DNA of 36,074 nt. It comes from Bifidobacterium breve (lineage in GTDB: Bacteria > Actinomycetota > Actinomycetes > S36-B12). Below the pieces are notes generated by a model. That model did no database searches, was not told the origin of the DNA, and was given only the letters and a program-made list of their open reading frames with translations. This document shows positions 1 to 8,121 of this stretch, piece by piece. Each line of letters begins with the position of its first letter. The first letter of the stretch is position 1. The stretch is from assembly GCA_945877545.1 (NCBI GenBank), contig CAMCSO010000009.1, positions 1 to 36,074 of the forward strand, read 5' to 3'. Both the position numbers and the translations under genes were made by a program.

Positions 1-719
1 CGATCTTCGAGGTGGTCGGGCGTCAGGGTGTCGTGGTCTCAAGCATCGGTCCAGCGGCCTATGGCGAGTCCGGTCTCACACGTGCGGTCCTGCGAGGGGC
101 GCAGTATCGGCCCGCCGAGGACATTGCCCAACGCGTGCAGGCACTCCAATCGGCAACGAGTGGGGCAGGCCGGACGCTCACCTACGTCTACTGGGCGCAG
201 GTGGATCGTGTCGGCCACGCGAGCGGAGTTGGCAGCAAGGCGTGGATCGAAGCGGTGCGGCGTGCAGATGATCTCGTCGCCGGCCTTCAGGCGATCCTGC
301 CGCAGGACTCCGCGATGCTCGTCACCGCGGATCACGGGATGGTTAACTGCCCGCCCTCAAGTCGGATCGCCATTGAATCCCACCCCGATCTCGTCGCGGA
401 TGTCCTGACGATTGCGGGTGAGCCTCGGGTGCGGCATGTATACGCGCGGCCCATGCACGTTGCCGATGTGGCGATACGGTGGGCGACGCGCCTTGGTGAC
501 CGTGTGCGCGTCTTTACGAGGGATGAGATCTTGGCTGAAGGGCTCTACGGACCCACGGAGGATTTCCTAGCCGAGCGGATCGGCGACGTGGTCGTGGTAG
601 CGCAGGGGAGCACATCGCTCACGAGCCGTCGGGATACCCTCGTGTCATCGCTCATCGGACAGCATGGCGCACTCACGGCCGCGGAGTGGGAGATCCCAGC
701 GGTGATGTTCCGTGGCTGA
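1..719 (+). CDS. Alkaline phosphatase / nucleotide pyrophosphatase family protein (5' truncated)
   Basis: This is the C-terminal part of a metal-dependent hydrolase of the alkaline-phosphatase superfamily (type I phosphodiesterase/nucleotide pyrophosphatase). The reading frame is already open at base 3, so the true start lies outside the window. About 238 residues are visible. Family signatures are YWAQVDRVGHASG (the Asp/His metal-binding segment) and, about 45 residues later, MLVTADHGMVN (the Asp-His pair that closes the metal site). The last ~20 residues are typical of the actinobacterial version. The stop overlaps the start of tdk by 8 bp, so the two are probably co-transcribed. The substrate cannot be read from the sequence. 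Confidence 0.85.
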   Translation, partial: IFEVVGRQGVVVSSIGPAAYGESGLTRAVLRGAQYRPAEDIAQRVQALQSATSGAGRTLTYVYWAQVDRVGHASGVGSKAWIEAVRRADDLVAGLQAILPQDSAMLVTADHGMVNCPPSSRIAIESHPDLVADVLTIAGEPRVRHVYARPMHVADVAIRWATRLGDRVRVFTRDEILAEGLYGPTEDFLAERIGDVVVVAQGSTSLTSRRDTLVSSLIGQHGALTAAEWEIPAVMFRG

Positions 720-1374
720 ACTTGTCTTCTATGCCGGGACAATGGACTGTGGTAAGTCGACGCTCGCGCTGCAAACCGACCACAACCACTCAACTCGGGG
801 ACGCCGGGGCATGGTCTTCACCCGGCTCGACCGGGCAGGGGAGTCGGTCCTCTCCAGCCGTCTGGGCCTTGAGGTACCCGCGATCGAGGTGACCGACGAA
901 CTCAACTTCCGGCAGTTCGTTGTCGACACGTTGTCCGCAGGGGTGGCCCTGGACTACCTCATCTGCGATGAGGCGCAGTTCTACTCGGGCGAGCAGGTCG
1001 AGCAACTCGCTGCTGTCGTTGATGATCTTCGCATCGATGTCTACGCCTTCGGGATCATGACCGATTTTAGGACGAGACTGTTCCCGGGATCGAGCCGGCT
1101 CGTTGAGCTGTCTGACCGAGTGCAGGTGCTCCAAGTCGAGGCCCTGTGCTGGTGCGGGGCGCGGGCAACCCACAATGCTCGCACCGTCGGTGGAGTCATG
1201 GTTGTTGAGGGGGACCAGGTCGTGGTGGGCGACACTGGAGCAACAACCCCGTCAACTGCAGTTGCCTACGAGGTGCTGTGCCGTCGTCACTACGGAGCGC
1301 GAAGGACCGCCGAGACAGCGGGTCAGGAGCACATGTCATCGCAGACCTTGCCATTCACCGTGACGTTCGACTAG
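712..1374 (+). CDS. tdk: Thymidine kinase (TK1 type)
   Basis: It phosphorylates thymidine to dTMP in pyrimidine salvage, in the cytoplasm. The 220-residue protein starts with a P-loop (YAGTMDCGKST, residues ~7-17). It has the Walker-B-like CDEAQF (residues ~86-91), where the Glu is the catalytic base of TK1 enzymes. A lasso-type zinc site is suggested by a CWCG pair near residue 145 and a C-x2-H pair (CRRH) near 190. The GTG start at 712 overlaps the upstream phosphatase stop by 8 bp. The stop overlaps the convergent sepH stop by 4 bp. Length and motif order are normal for bacterial TK1. Confidence 0.93.
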   Translation: MAELVFYAGTMDCGKSTLALQTDHNHSTRGRRGMVFTRLDRAGESVLSSRLGLEVPAIEVTDELNFRQFVVDTLSAGVALDYLICDEAQFYSGEQVEQLAAVVDDLRIDVYAFGIMTDFRTRLFPGSSRLVELSDRVQVLQVEALCWCGARATHNARTVGGVMVVEGDQVVVGDTGATTPSTAVAYEVLCRRHYGARRTAETAGQEHMSSQTLPFTVTFD

Positions 1375-2414
1375 TTCTCGTCGCCCCTCGTCGCCCCGAA
1401 CAGGATCTCGTCCCAACTCGGTACGCTCGACCGACGCGATTTCGACTTGGGCTTCGACTTACCGCCTGAATTTGGGGGCTCATCGCGAGTCAACGCGACC
1501 GTTGGTTGATGCGCGACACCACGGGACTCGGAGGACTCCGTAGCTGACAGCCGGGCCCTCTGCTCACGCGCCTGCTGCTCACGGACCTGCTGCTCGCGTA
1601 ACTCATGCTCGCGCTCGCGCAGCTCATGTTCCCGTCGCTGGTGCTCGCGGAGTTCGGCCTCGCGCAGTTCATGTTCACGTCGTTGGTGCTCAAGTTCCCG
1701 GAGCTCGTACTCACGACGCTCCTGCTCGAGGAGTCGCTCCTCCTGGTCAAACCGCCTCTCGACGTCGCCCCGGTCGAAGTCTGCGGCCTCCCGGTCCAAG
1801 AATGGATCGGAGTCGAGCTCGGGGGACGTCGGCAGGCTCACGAGGTACGGTCGAGCTTCGCTGGGCCCGGCGAGGGGTTTCGCATCATCGACATATTCGA
1901 CCGAGGCCAGGGGAAGAGCTGTACGGACCTCCCCGACCTGCTCGAAACCAACCCCCATGAGCCTGCGAGCGGCCTCATCGATTGGGTGCAGGTTGCGGCC
2001 GGCATTGTCATAGGTCCACGCTGCTTGGACCGGTCCACGCGAGGTTGTGAACGATGCAATGACGACCCACTTGCCGTCATCCCGCCGCCGGGCATCCCAA
2101 GTCACGGACGCGCGGATCATTCCCTCGTCCCATAGCACCCGGGCCACGGTGTCGGCGAGCGTGACGCCGACACCGGTCACGGCGCCGCCGGATCGCCTTA
2201 CTTCGACCGCCTGGGCGAGCTGAGCCACGTAGGCGCGCTCGGCCAACAGTGGGCCGGCGTAGCGTTCAACCTTGGCGAGGGGCCAGCCGGTCTCCGCCGC
2301 AACTTCCTCCGCGGAGGATCCGGCGCGCACGCGCGCCTGAATCTCCTTGGGGCTCAGCGGTTCCAGGACACTCTCCAGCCGTCTCGACGCTCGGGGATCA
2401 GTTGAGCGCAGCAC
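1371..2414 (-). CDS. sepH: SepH, cell-division regulator (DUF3071), short N terminus
   Basis: SepH binds FtsZ and stimulates its assembly during septation in actinobacteria. The 347-residue protein shows the conserved helix-turn-helix core (LSPKEIQARVRAGSSAEEVA onward, residues ~20-60) and the DUF3071 middle domain (TWDARRRDDGKWVV, AAWTYDNAGRNL). A long Glu/Arg-rich helix follows at about residues 210-290, and the C-terminal signature is SVPSWDEILFG. The GTG at 2414 is preceded one codon upstream by an in-frame TGA, so the protein cannot be extended. Known SepH proteins carry about 40 more N-terminal residues with a beta-rich start, which are absent here. The gene lies 54 bp behind the MFS gene on the same strand. 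Confidence 0.9.
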   Translation of the reverse strand: MLRSTDPRASRRLESVLEPLSPKEIQARVRAGSSAEEVAAETGWPLAKVERYAGPLLAERAYVAQLAQAVEVRRSGGAVTGVGVTLADTVARVLWDEGMIRASVTWDARRRDDGKWVVIASFTTSRGPVQAAWTYDNAGRNLHPIDEAARRLMGVGFEQVGEVRTALPLASVEYVDDAKPLAGPSEARPYLVSLPTSPELDSDPFLDREAADFDRGDVERRFDQEERLLEQERREYELRELEHQRREHELREAELREHQRREHELREREHELREQQVREQQAREQRARLSATESSESRGVAHQPTVALTRDEPPNSGGKSKPKSKSRRSSVPSWDEILFGATRGDEN

Positions 2415-2468
2415 GCTTCATGCGCACCGTTCATAAGGTATCGCGTTTGGTTACCGAACCGGGGGACA

Positions 2469-3767
2469 TCAGCGGGCGTCGTCGCGAAAGCCGCCGGGGG
2501 CTGGGCCCGCGATGGGGTCAGCGTTGAGCGGCGTGCCTGGTGGGCCGACGTGGTACGGCTGCACCGAGGCGATGAGGCCTCGCCGGGAGAAGGCGATGAC
2601 GATGGCGGCGATGGCTGCTCCCGCGACGGGGAGGGCGAATGCCACCGTCGTGCCAGAGGCGTCGATGGCGATGCCCGCCAGTGCCGTCCCCGCGGAGAAT
2701 CCGAGGGCCAAGCCCGAGTTGCTCCAAGTGAGTCCCTCCGTGAGGAGGCTTGCAGGGACCAGACGCTCGGCGAGCGAGAATCCCGAGATGAGGGCGGGGG
2801 CGACTGCCGCCCCTGAGATGAACGTTGCAATGGCAAGGGCAGGTACCGACCTGATGAATGGCATCGGAATGAGAATGACTGCGAGGACGAGGTAGCAGAT
2901 CATCGCCTGGGTCGGCAGTCGGATTCTCCAGTGGCGGGAGCCGAACCAAAGACCGCCGACGAGGGAGCCCAGTGCCCAGAGGGCGAGGACGTAGCCGCCC
3001 GCGGCGGGGGTACCAGATCGCACGGCGAAAGCGATCGCAGAAACCTCGAAGGATCCAAAGACGAATCCGGTGCCGATCGCTGCGAGCACAACGGGGAGGA
3101 GGCCGGGGAGCCTGATCGCCGAGCCGTGGTGCTCAGATGTCGTGGGAAGACTCGATGAGGCGGGTGGTTCGGTGGCCCGCTGCGCCGAGAGGAGCAGTCC
3201 GCCCACAACCGTGAGGGCCGCGGCGAGCACGAGGGGCGAGGCGAGCGAGAGGCGCACGGCCAAGGTGGCGACGAGGAGTGGCCCGATCGTGAAGATGAGT
3301 TCGTCGACAATGCTTTCGACGGCGAAGGCGCTGCGGAGCAGGGGCGAGGACGACTGGCCGAGGCGACCGATCGTGTAGGCCCAGCGTGCGCGCACGATCG
3401 CCCCGATTGCGGGTTGACTTGCTCCGGCGATGGCAACGGTCATGGCCTGCGCTACGAGGGGAAGTCCGGACTCGACGGTGAGGACGAAGCCGATGAGCGC
3501 TAAGCCATGGATGGCGACGAGGATGGGAAGAACGCGGTGCTGTCCGTGGCGGTCGGCGAGCCTACTGGTCCACAGGGCGCATGTCGCGGCTGGAAGTTGG
3601 AACGCGGCCGCGAGGAGGCCGGCCACGGCATATGAGCCGGTAACCCCCGAGATGTAGACGACGATCCCGAGGCCGACGATAGATAGGGGCAGCCGCGCGA
3701 TGAACCCGGCGGCCGAGAACCTAAGAGCCCCCGGGATCCGGAGAACCTCGCGGTAGATGGTGAGCAC
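2469..3767 (-). CDS. MFS transporter
   Basis: This is a 432-residue integral membrane protein with about 12 hydrophobic segments, typical of the major facilitator superfamily. The loop after the second or third segment reads SRLADRHGQHRVLP, a recognisable form of the MFS motif A (G/S-x-x-x-D-R-x-G-x-R). The substrate is unknown; an efflux role is plausible from the subfamily but not shown. I chose GTG at 3767 because an SD-like GGGGAG lies at 3782-3787. The longer frame to 3881 would run across the divergent phosphatase gene and adds a non-hydrophobic tail unlike the family. An MFS gene beside sepH is common in actinobacteria. The C-terminal ~25 residues are Pro/Gly-rich and cytosolic. Confidence 0.85.
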   Translation of the reverse strand: MLTIYREVLRIPGALRFSAAGFIARLPLSIVGLGIVVYISGVTGSYAVAGLLAAAFQLPAATCALWTSRLADRHGQHRVLPILVAIHGLALIGFVLTVESGLPLVAQAMTVAIAGASQPAIGAIVRARWAYTIGRLGQSSSPLLRSAFAVESIVDELIFTIGPLLVATLAVRLSLASPLVLAAALTVVGGLLLSAQRATEPPASSSLPTTSEHHGSAIRLPGLLPVVLAAIGTGFVFGSFEVSAIAFAVRSGTPAAGGYVLALWALGSLVGGLWFGSRHWRIRLPTQAMICYLVLAVILIPMPFIRSVPALAIATFISGAAVAPALISGFSLAERLVPASLLTEGLTWSNSGLALGFSAGTALAGIAIDASGTTVAFALPVAGAAIAAIVIAFSRRGLIASVQPYHVGPPGTPLNADPIAGPAPGGFRDDAR

Positions 3768-3839
3768 GATTGTGCACGGTACTCCCCATCGGGTCGGGTG
3801 GTGGGAGTGTGCCCAGACAGCGGGCGAAAGAATGTCGTT

Positions 3840-4679
3840 ATGACGGCCTGCTTGCTCTCCGAACTGCTCTCCCGGCATCACCTTCTGGGCCTGGCATGGG
3901 AGGCGGCCCGTGCGGCCGCTTCCTTTCTGAATAACGAACGACCTGATGCCCTTGCCATCGACACGAAATCATCGCCGACCGACGCCGTCACCGAGATGGA
4001 CCGCGGGGCCGAGGCTCGGCTCATCGACATCCTGCTCGGCGCGCGCCCTGCTGACGGTCTTCTCGGTGAGGAGGGTGGTGAGCGGCCCGGAACGTCCGGT
4101 GTGCGTTGGGTCGTTGATCCACTCGACGGGACGGTGAATTACCTTTATCGGATCCCGTCCTGGGCAGTGTCGGTCGCCGCCGAGGTCAAGGGTGACAGCG
4201 AGATCGGTGTCGTGGTGGCGCCGGCGCTGGGCGAGGCCTACATCGGCATTCGTGGAGGCGGTGCATGGAGCATCGAGGGCGATGAGGCGTGGCCCATGGC
4301 GGTGAGAGAGTGCGGGAGCCTCGCGAACGCCCTCGTCTCCACCGGATTCGGGTATTCAGGTGAGCGACGGGCGGAGCAGGCCGCAGTCGTGCAGGGACTC
4401 GCACCGCACGTGCGCGATTTCCGGCGGGCCGGAGCGGCGGTCGTCGACCTGTGCTGGCTGGCCCGCGGCCGACTCGACGGGCACTACGAGCGAGGGCTCA
4501 ACAGGTGGGACATTGCAGCGGGAGGGCTCATTGCCGCTGAGGCGGGGGCAATCGTCGCCGGGCTGCGGTCAGCGGACCCGTATGAAGGCACCTTCGTGGC
4601 AGCCGTTCCTGGAATCAACGACGAATTTCGCACGGCACTGAAGCGAGCGAGCACAGACAATTCGCTGGTGCCGGGCTAG
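3840..4679 (+). CDS. Inositol monophosphatase family protein (SuhB/HisN-like)
   Basis: This is a Mg/Li-sensitive-type sugar phosphatase of 279 residues. The three metal-site motifs are present: GEEGG (residues ~80-84), WVVDPLDGTVNY (residues ~94-105, the D-P-x-D-G-T signature) and the C-terminal NRWDIAAGGLIAAEAGA (W-D-x-A-A-G). The family covers inositol-1-phosphatases, PAP/fructose-bisphosphatases and actinobacterial HisN, so the substrate is open. The start is ATG 3840, since the longer frame upstream runs into the divergent MFS promoter. The stop overlaps the convergent gamma-carbonic anhydrase stop by 4 bp. A suhB-like gene near dut and DUF4193 fits the usual actinobacterial order. Confidence 0.88.
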   Translation: MTACLLSELLSRHHLLGLAWEAARAAASFLNNERPDALAIDTKSSPTDAVTEMDRGAEARLIDILLGARPADGLLGEEGGERPGTSGVRWVVDPLDGTVNYLYRIPSWAVSVAAEVKGDSEIGVVVAPALGEAYIGIRGGGAWSIEGDEAWPMAVRECGSLANALVSTGFGYSGERRAEQAAVVQGLAPHVRDFRRAGAAVVDLCWLARGRLDGHYERGLNRWDIAAGGLIAAEAGAIVAGLRSADPYEGTFVAAVPGINDEFRTALKRASTDNSLVPG

Positions 4680-5194
4680 GAAATCCTGCGGAGATCCGCG
4701 TTGTACCAGCGGGCGTTATGGACGTAGATGGCAACGGCCTCGGCGAAGGCGTTGTCGGCAATGGCGTGCTCGGTTACCTTCGCTGGAACTCCGAGGGCAC
4801 GGGCGTTGCGTGAGACGATCATGCCGCCCGGGATGAGCGCGCTGGCCCCGACGAGCGCATGTGGTCCGATCGTGGCGGCATGGAGCACGACGGAGCCTGA
4901 TCCAACGAGCGAGTCGTCGAGCACGGTGCATCCCTCGAGGTGGACGTTGTGCCCGACGACGCACCGGTCACCGACGACGGTGTCGTGCTCCGCGGTGCAG
5001 TGGATGATCGTGCCGTCCTGAATCGATGTCTGGGAGCCGACCCTGATGGCGCCGTGATCGCCGCGAAGGACAGCCGTCGGCCAGATGCTCGACTCTGACC
5101 CGATGGTCACGTCGCCAATGATCACCGCGTCTGGGTGAATGAATGCGGAGGGGTCGATGATGGGAATTCGAGTGCCAAGTGCGTATACGGGCAT
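4676..5194 (-). CDS. Gamma-carbonic anhydrase family protein
   Basis: This is a left-handed beta-helix protein of 172 residues built from hexapeptide repeats ([LIV]-G-x4), for example DAVIIGDVTIGSESSIWP and the turns after it. Candidate metal-ligand histidines lie in IIHCTAEHDTVVG and CVVGHNVHLEGC, the positions used in Cam/YrdA-like proteins. It may be a carbonic anhydrase or a related trimeric metal protein; many YrdA relatives have no proven activity. The ATG at 5194 has no SD, but a TAATCT hexamer stands exactly 6 nt upstream, which suggests a leaderless mRNA. It is convergent with and overlaps the phosphatase gene by 4 bp. Confidence 0.9.
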   Translation of the reverse strand: MPVYALGTRIPIIDPSAFIHPDAVIIGDVTIGSESSIWPTAVLRGDHGAIRVGSQTSIQDGTIIHCTAEHDTVVGDRCVVGHNVHLEGCTVLDDSLVGSGSVVLHAATIGPHALVGASALIPGGMIVSRNARALGVPAKVTEHAIADNAFAEAVAIYVHNARWYNADLRRIS

Positions 5195-5200
5195 GGCTGA

Positions 5201-5206
5201 AGATTA
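5201..5206 (-). promoter_or_regulatory. -10 hexamer of a leaderless promoter (gamma-carbonic anhydrase)
   Basis: On the minus strand TAATCT is followed by six bases and then the ATG at 5194. This places transcription initiation at or next to the start codon. No Shine-Dalgarno sequence is visible. Assignment is by pattern only. Confidence 0.45.
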
Positions 5207-5266
5207 GTGTGTTGGGTCATGCTCGTGGGATGAATGTGCGGATCACTACTTGGGGAGGAGTTCAGG

Positions 5267-5563
5267 ATGGCAACCGGCGACGGCACGCCTCGCAAGACTG
5301 ACGAGGAGTTCGCGGAGGAAAGCATCGAGGAACTCAAGGTACGCCGCGCTGAAAAGTCGTACGCCATGCTCGACGTTGACGAGGCGGAGTTGGCCGAGAC
5401 CCTCGAGTTGCCCGGGGCAGACTTCTCGGATGAGCGGCCGACCGTCGAGGCGCTACCTCGGCAGGCTGACGAGTTCACCTGCTCGAAGTGCTTTCTCGTC
5501 CATCATCGCAGTCAACTCGACCACGAGGATGCAGGCGGTGCGGTCTGCACGGAGTGCTCGTAG
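5267..5563 (+). CDS. DUF4193 zinc-ribbon-like protein
   Basis: This is a small acidic protein of 98 residues, conserved and near-universal in actinobacteria, with unknown function. The N-terminal half is charged and probably helical (EESIEELKVRRAEK). The middle carries the family phrase ELPGADFSDE. The C-terminal part has two CxxC pairs, FTCSKCFLVHHRSQL and VCTECS, that should bind one zinc. The ATG at 5267 follows GGGGAGG at 5250-5256. The neighbours (IMPase family, DUF3093, dut) match its usual context. Confidence 0.92.
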   Translation: MATGDGTPRKTDEEFAEESIEELKVRRAEKSYAMLDVDEAELAETLELPGADFSDERPTVEALPRQADEFTCSKCFLVHHRSQLDHEDAGGAVCTECS

Positions 5564-5589
5564 GAGTGAAACGACTGCGCTTCCCGCGA

Positions 5590-5871
5590 TCAGCCCGTGT
5601 GTGAGGACCGATTCGTGATGCGGTAGACGGCGACTTCGACGGCGGTGGCGGCGGCCGCGGTGACGATCGACCATATGAGGATCCGGCCGATACTCACGCC
5701 CGGATCGCGCGGTCCGGGAGCGTCAGCCCCGGTGGCTCGTCGGTAGCCGGCATTGAGGGCCTTGCGAACGATCATCGTGGCCCCGATCGCCACAATTGGC
5801 GCAACGATATGCATGAGTGGGTTGGGCTCTGATTCCTCAGCGGAGACCTGCAGTTCTTCCGAAGGTTTCAC
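5590..5871 (-). CDS. DUF4235 small membrane protein
   Basis: The protein has 93 residues. After a polar start come a hydrophobic stretch (HIVAPIVAIGATMIVRKALN, about residues 20-39), a short basic/Gly-Pro loop and a second hydrophobic segment (ILIWSIVTAAAATAVEVAVY, about residues 64-83). That two-helix hairpin and the RRATGADAP-like loop fit DUF4235, an actinobacterial integral membrane family of unknown role. I chose GTG 5871 because GGGAG stands about 5 nt upstream. The much longer open frame to 6117 runs antisense across the DUF3093 gene's own coding region and is not believable. It converges with DUF4193, leaving a 26-bp gap. Confidence 0.78.
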   Translation of the reverse strand: MKPSEELQVSAEESEPNPLMHIVAPIVAIGATMIVRKALNAGYRRATGADAPGPRDPGVSIGRILIWSIVTAAAATAVEVAVYRITNRSSHTG

Positions 5872-5923
5872 GATAGCTCCCGTTACTCGTGCGCACCCTA
5901 TTCGATGCGGCTGCGACTCAGCA

Positions 5924-6367
5924 TCACTGTAGCGCCCGGACGAGCCGGTCAGGATGCTTGCTCGTGAGGATCCAAGTCGGATGGGGGTCAGTCGGATCGT
6001 CCAGAGTGACGAGGACCGCTGTCGATGCACGCCAAGGGCGAAGGAGGACGAAGGTGCGTGCATCCGCCAATGGCCCCCGATGGATCCGTGTCCCCGCTCC
6101 GTCGAGCAGGGTTGCACCCACGATGGACGATCGGGGGAGCCGAGCGCGCCCGGCGATGAGCGCTGTGTCGGTCACCTCCACCACGGGCGAGGTGAGCCAT
6201 AGCAACCATGACACCGAAAAACCAGCACCTGCGAAAGTGATCCAGCCGAGCCACGGATCGAGGGCCGCGCCGTAGGCGATCGCGACCATAGCGGCGAGGG
6301 CAAGCGCGATACCGAACACCCACCCTGGGGGCAGGAGCCGCTCTCGGAACAGGGGTGCTGGTTTCAC
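5924..6367 (-). CDS. DUF3093 membrane protein
   Basis: The protein has about 147 residues with two adjacent N-terminal transmembrane segments (roughly residues 13-32 and 36-60) and a cytosolic beta-rich domain. The phrases LFRERLLPPGW, RARLPRSSI and the final PTWILTSKHPDRLVRAL are characteristic of DUF3093, an uncharacterised actinobacterial family. It is divergent from the thioesterase gene, and in related genomes it sits next to dut as here. The start is uncertain: GTG 6367 is 10 nt behind a TATTAC hexamer (6378-6383), while an in-frame GTG at 6376 would add three residues. Neither has a Shine-Dalgarno site. Confidence 0.85.
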   Translation of the reverse strand: MKPAPLFRERLLPPGWVFGIALALAAMVAIAYGAALDPWLGWITFAGAGFSVSWLLWLTSPVVEVTDTALIAGRARLPRSSIVGATLLDGAGTRIHRGPLADARTFVLLRPWRASTAVLVTLDDPTDPHPTWILTSKHPDRLVRALQ

Positions 6368-6410
6368 ACACGTCACCGTAATAGTGATGCCGATGAGCGG
6401 GTGACCTCGG

Positions 6411-6416
6411 TAGGGT
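6411..6416 (+). promoter_or_regulatory. -10 hexamer of a leaderless promoter (thioesterase)
   Basis: TAGGGT is followed by seven bases and then ATG 6424, with no SD sequence in between. The spacing makes the start codon the probable 5' end of the mRNA. Pattern-based only. Confidence 0.4.
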
Positions 6417-6423
6417 CAGCCCC

Positions 6424-7011
6424 ATGCCTGCGATTGCACCCCCTGCTGGCGCGACCCTCCCGGATCGGCCAGCGCACGCACCGGCCCCCGGCGAATCCAT
6501 CCCCTCGCACTACCGGTGGTGCTTCGGCTGTGGCGTGGATCATCCAACCGGCCTGCACATGCGAATCACAGCGGGCGATGGCCTGCGGGTGACCGGCGCC
6601 TTTACCGTCACCGAGCATCACCAAGGAGCGCCGGGCCTAGCCCACGGGGGCCTGCTCACGGCGGCGTTTGACGAGGTACTCGGGTCCTTGAATTGGCTTC
6701 TCGGCGATCCTGTCGTGACTGCGCAGATTCAGACGGACTTCCGGCGGCCGGTGCCGATCGGATCAACCCTCATCATCGATGCAGATGTCGTTGGCGTGCA
6801 CGGACGCAAGGTGTTTACCGCGGCGGCCGGTCGTCTGGCAAGTTCCGATGGGCTCGTGGCGGTCACCGCCTCGGCACTGTTCATTCGCGTCCCGATCGAG
6901 CACTTCATGAAGCATGGCAATCCAGAGCACATCGAGCAGGCAATCATTGATCGGGCGAGCGGCGGGCCGGCCTGGCGCACGGGCGGTCACGACGTGGAGG
7001 TGAACCCGTGA
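6424..7011 (+). CDS. PaaI-family hotdog thioesterase
   Basis: This is a 195-residue cytosolic protein with a single hotdog domain. Motifs are RWCFGCGVDHPTGL (residues ~36-49), a phrase common at the entry of this subfamily, and APGLAHGGLLTAAFDEVLG (residues ~70-88). In the latter, HGG and the following Asp/Glu form the acyl-CoA thioesterase active site. It probably hydrolyses an acyl-CoA; chain length and pathway are unknown. About 25 N-terminal residues are Pro/Ala-rich and likely disordered. It lies between DUF3093 (divergent) and dut (28 bp downstream), which is its usual place in actinobacteria. Confidence 0.87.
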   Translation: MPAIAPPAGATLPDRPAHAPAPGESIPSHYRWCFGCGVDHPTGLHMRITAGDGLRVTGAFTVTEHHQGAPGLAHGGLLTAAFDEVLGSLNWLLGDPVVTAQIQTDFRRPVPIGSTLIIDADVVGVHGRKVFTAAAGRLASSDGLVAVTASALFIRVPIEHFMKHGNPEHIEQAIIDRASGGPAWRTGGHDVEVNP

Positions 7012-7039
7012 AGAGAGGCAATATGTCCGGAGCCGGCTC

Positions 7040-7501
7040 ATGAATGCTGTTGAGGTGCTCGTCCAGCGGCTTGACCCGGGGCTGCCGCTTCCGACCTACG
7101 AGCATCCCGGCGATGCGGGTATGGATCTGCGAAGTCGGATCGATGTGAACATCGAGGCCGGCGGTAGGTGCCTCGTGCCGACGGGCATAGCGATAGCCAT
7201 GCGTCCGGGATTCGCTGCATTCGTGCACCCGCGCAGCGGCTTGGCGCTGCGGCACGGAGTCACGGTTCTTAACGCACCGGGGACAATCGATGCCGGGTAT
7301 CGCGGGGAGATCAGTGTGATCCTGGTGAACCATGATCGGTTCGAGTCGTTCGTGATCTTGCGCGGCGACAGGATCGCCCAACTCGTGGTCTTGTCGGTCG
7401 CGTCCGTGACGCCTGCGGAGGTGAGCGAACTACCTGGATCCCATCGCGGCGACGGCGGCTTTGGCAGCACGGGTGGGTTCCTCGGTACGGTTCTCCCGTG
7501 A
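7040..7501 (+). CDS. dut: dUTP diphosphatase (dUTPase)
   Basis: It hydrolyses dUTP to dUMP and pyrophosphate, which keeps uracil out of DNA and supplies the dTMP precursor. The 153-residue protein has all five trimeric dUTPase motifs: HPGDAGMDL (I), PRSGLALRHG (II), GTIDAGYRGEI with the catalytic Asp and the base-stacking Tyr (III), RGDRIAQLV (IV) and the P-loop-like RGDGGFGSTG near the C terminus (V). The ATG at 7040 has GGAG about 7 nt upstream. The stop overlaps the DUF3710 GTG by 4 bp, so translation is probably coupled. Confidence 0.96.
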   Translation: MNAVEVLVQRLDPGLPLPTYEHPGDAGMDLRSRIDVNIEAGGRCLVPTGIAIAMRPGFAAFVHPRSGLALRHGVTVLNAPGTIDAGYRGEISVILVNHDRFESFVILRGDRIAQLVVLSVASVTPAEVSELPGSHRGDGGFGSTGGFLGTVLP

Positions 7502-8118
7502 CCGATGATGTGCAAGCACAGGGCCCCTGGGATGAATCCGATGTCGACTTCGCAGACGGCGTCGATCGCGTCGATCTTGGCGCCCTGCTCATCCCGTCGA
7601 CAAAGGGTATGGACCTCCAGGTTCAGGTGGACGAGCAGTCGGGCAACATCGTTCAGGTAACACTCGCCATGCTTGGATCAGCCGTTCAGGTGCAGCCGTA
7701 TGCGGCCCCTCGATCAGGTGGCATGTGGGAGGACATCCGGGGACAGATTAAGAAGTCGATCAGTGCTGCAGGCGGCCTTGTCGAGGAGGCGACTGGCCCG
7801 TTCGGGGTTGAACTGCGTGCTCAGGTCAAGCCTTCCGATGGGGGGAATAATCTGCAACCTGCCCGTTTCGTTGGAGTTGAGGGCAGGCGCTGGTTCCTGC
7901 GGGCAGTCTTTTTGGGGAAGTCGGCTCGACCCGGTCCCGAAGCGACAGCGCTGGAGGGCGTCGTCCGCGGTCTCGTGGTCGTTCGTGGTGGTGATGCCAT
8001 GGCGGTTGGGGCCCCAATTGCGATGCGTCTTCCCGAGGCCATGGAACAGGCGGGGCCAGCAGGACGCGCGCCCGTCAATCCCTTCGAGCGCGGGCCCGAG
8101 ATTACCGAGATCAGGTAG
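7498..8118 (+). CDS. DUF3710 protein
   Basis: This soluble protein of 206 residues belongs to DUF3710, an actinobacterial family nearly always found directly after dut. Recognised segments are the acidic N terminus with GPWDESDVD, the core SAVQVQPYAAPRSGGMWEDIR and VEGRRWFLRAVFLG, and the C-terminal PFERGPEITEIR. No catalytic motif is visible and the function is unknown. The GTG start overlaps the dut stop (GTGA). The OB-fold gene follows after 15 bp with its own -10-like hexamer. Confidence 0.92.
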   Translation: MTDDVQAQGPWDESDVDFADGVDRVDLGALLIPSTKGMDLQVQVDEQSGNIVQVTLAMLGSAVQVQPYAAPRSGGMWEDIRGQIKKSISAAGGLVEEATGPFGVELRAQVKPSDGGNNLQPARFVGVEGRRWFLRAVFLGKSARPGPEATALEGVVRGLVVVRGGDAMAVGAPIAMRLPEAMEQAGPAGRAPVNPFERGPEITEIR

Positions 8119-8121
8119 GGG

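Noticed and set aside
1605-2135. 176-aa plus-strand frame opposite sepH
   Set aside because: It is antisense to the repetitive SepH linker. The Leu-rich start results from complementing Glu/Arg codons, and no family is matched.
7022-7043. Six-codon ORF (MSGAGS) overlapping the dut start
   Set aside because: Too short to judge. It could be a leader peptide through its ATGA overlap, but nothing else supports it.
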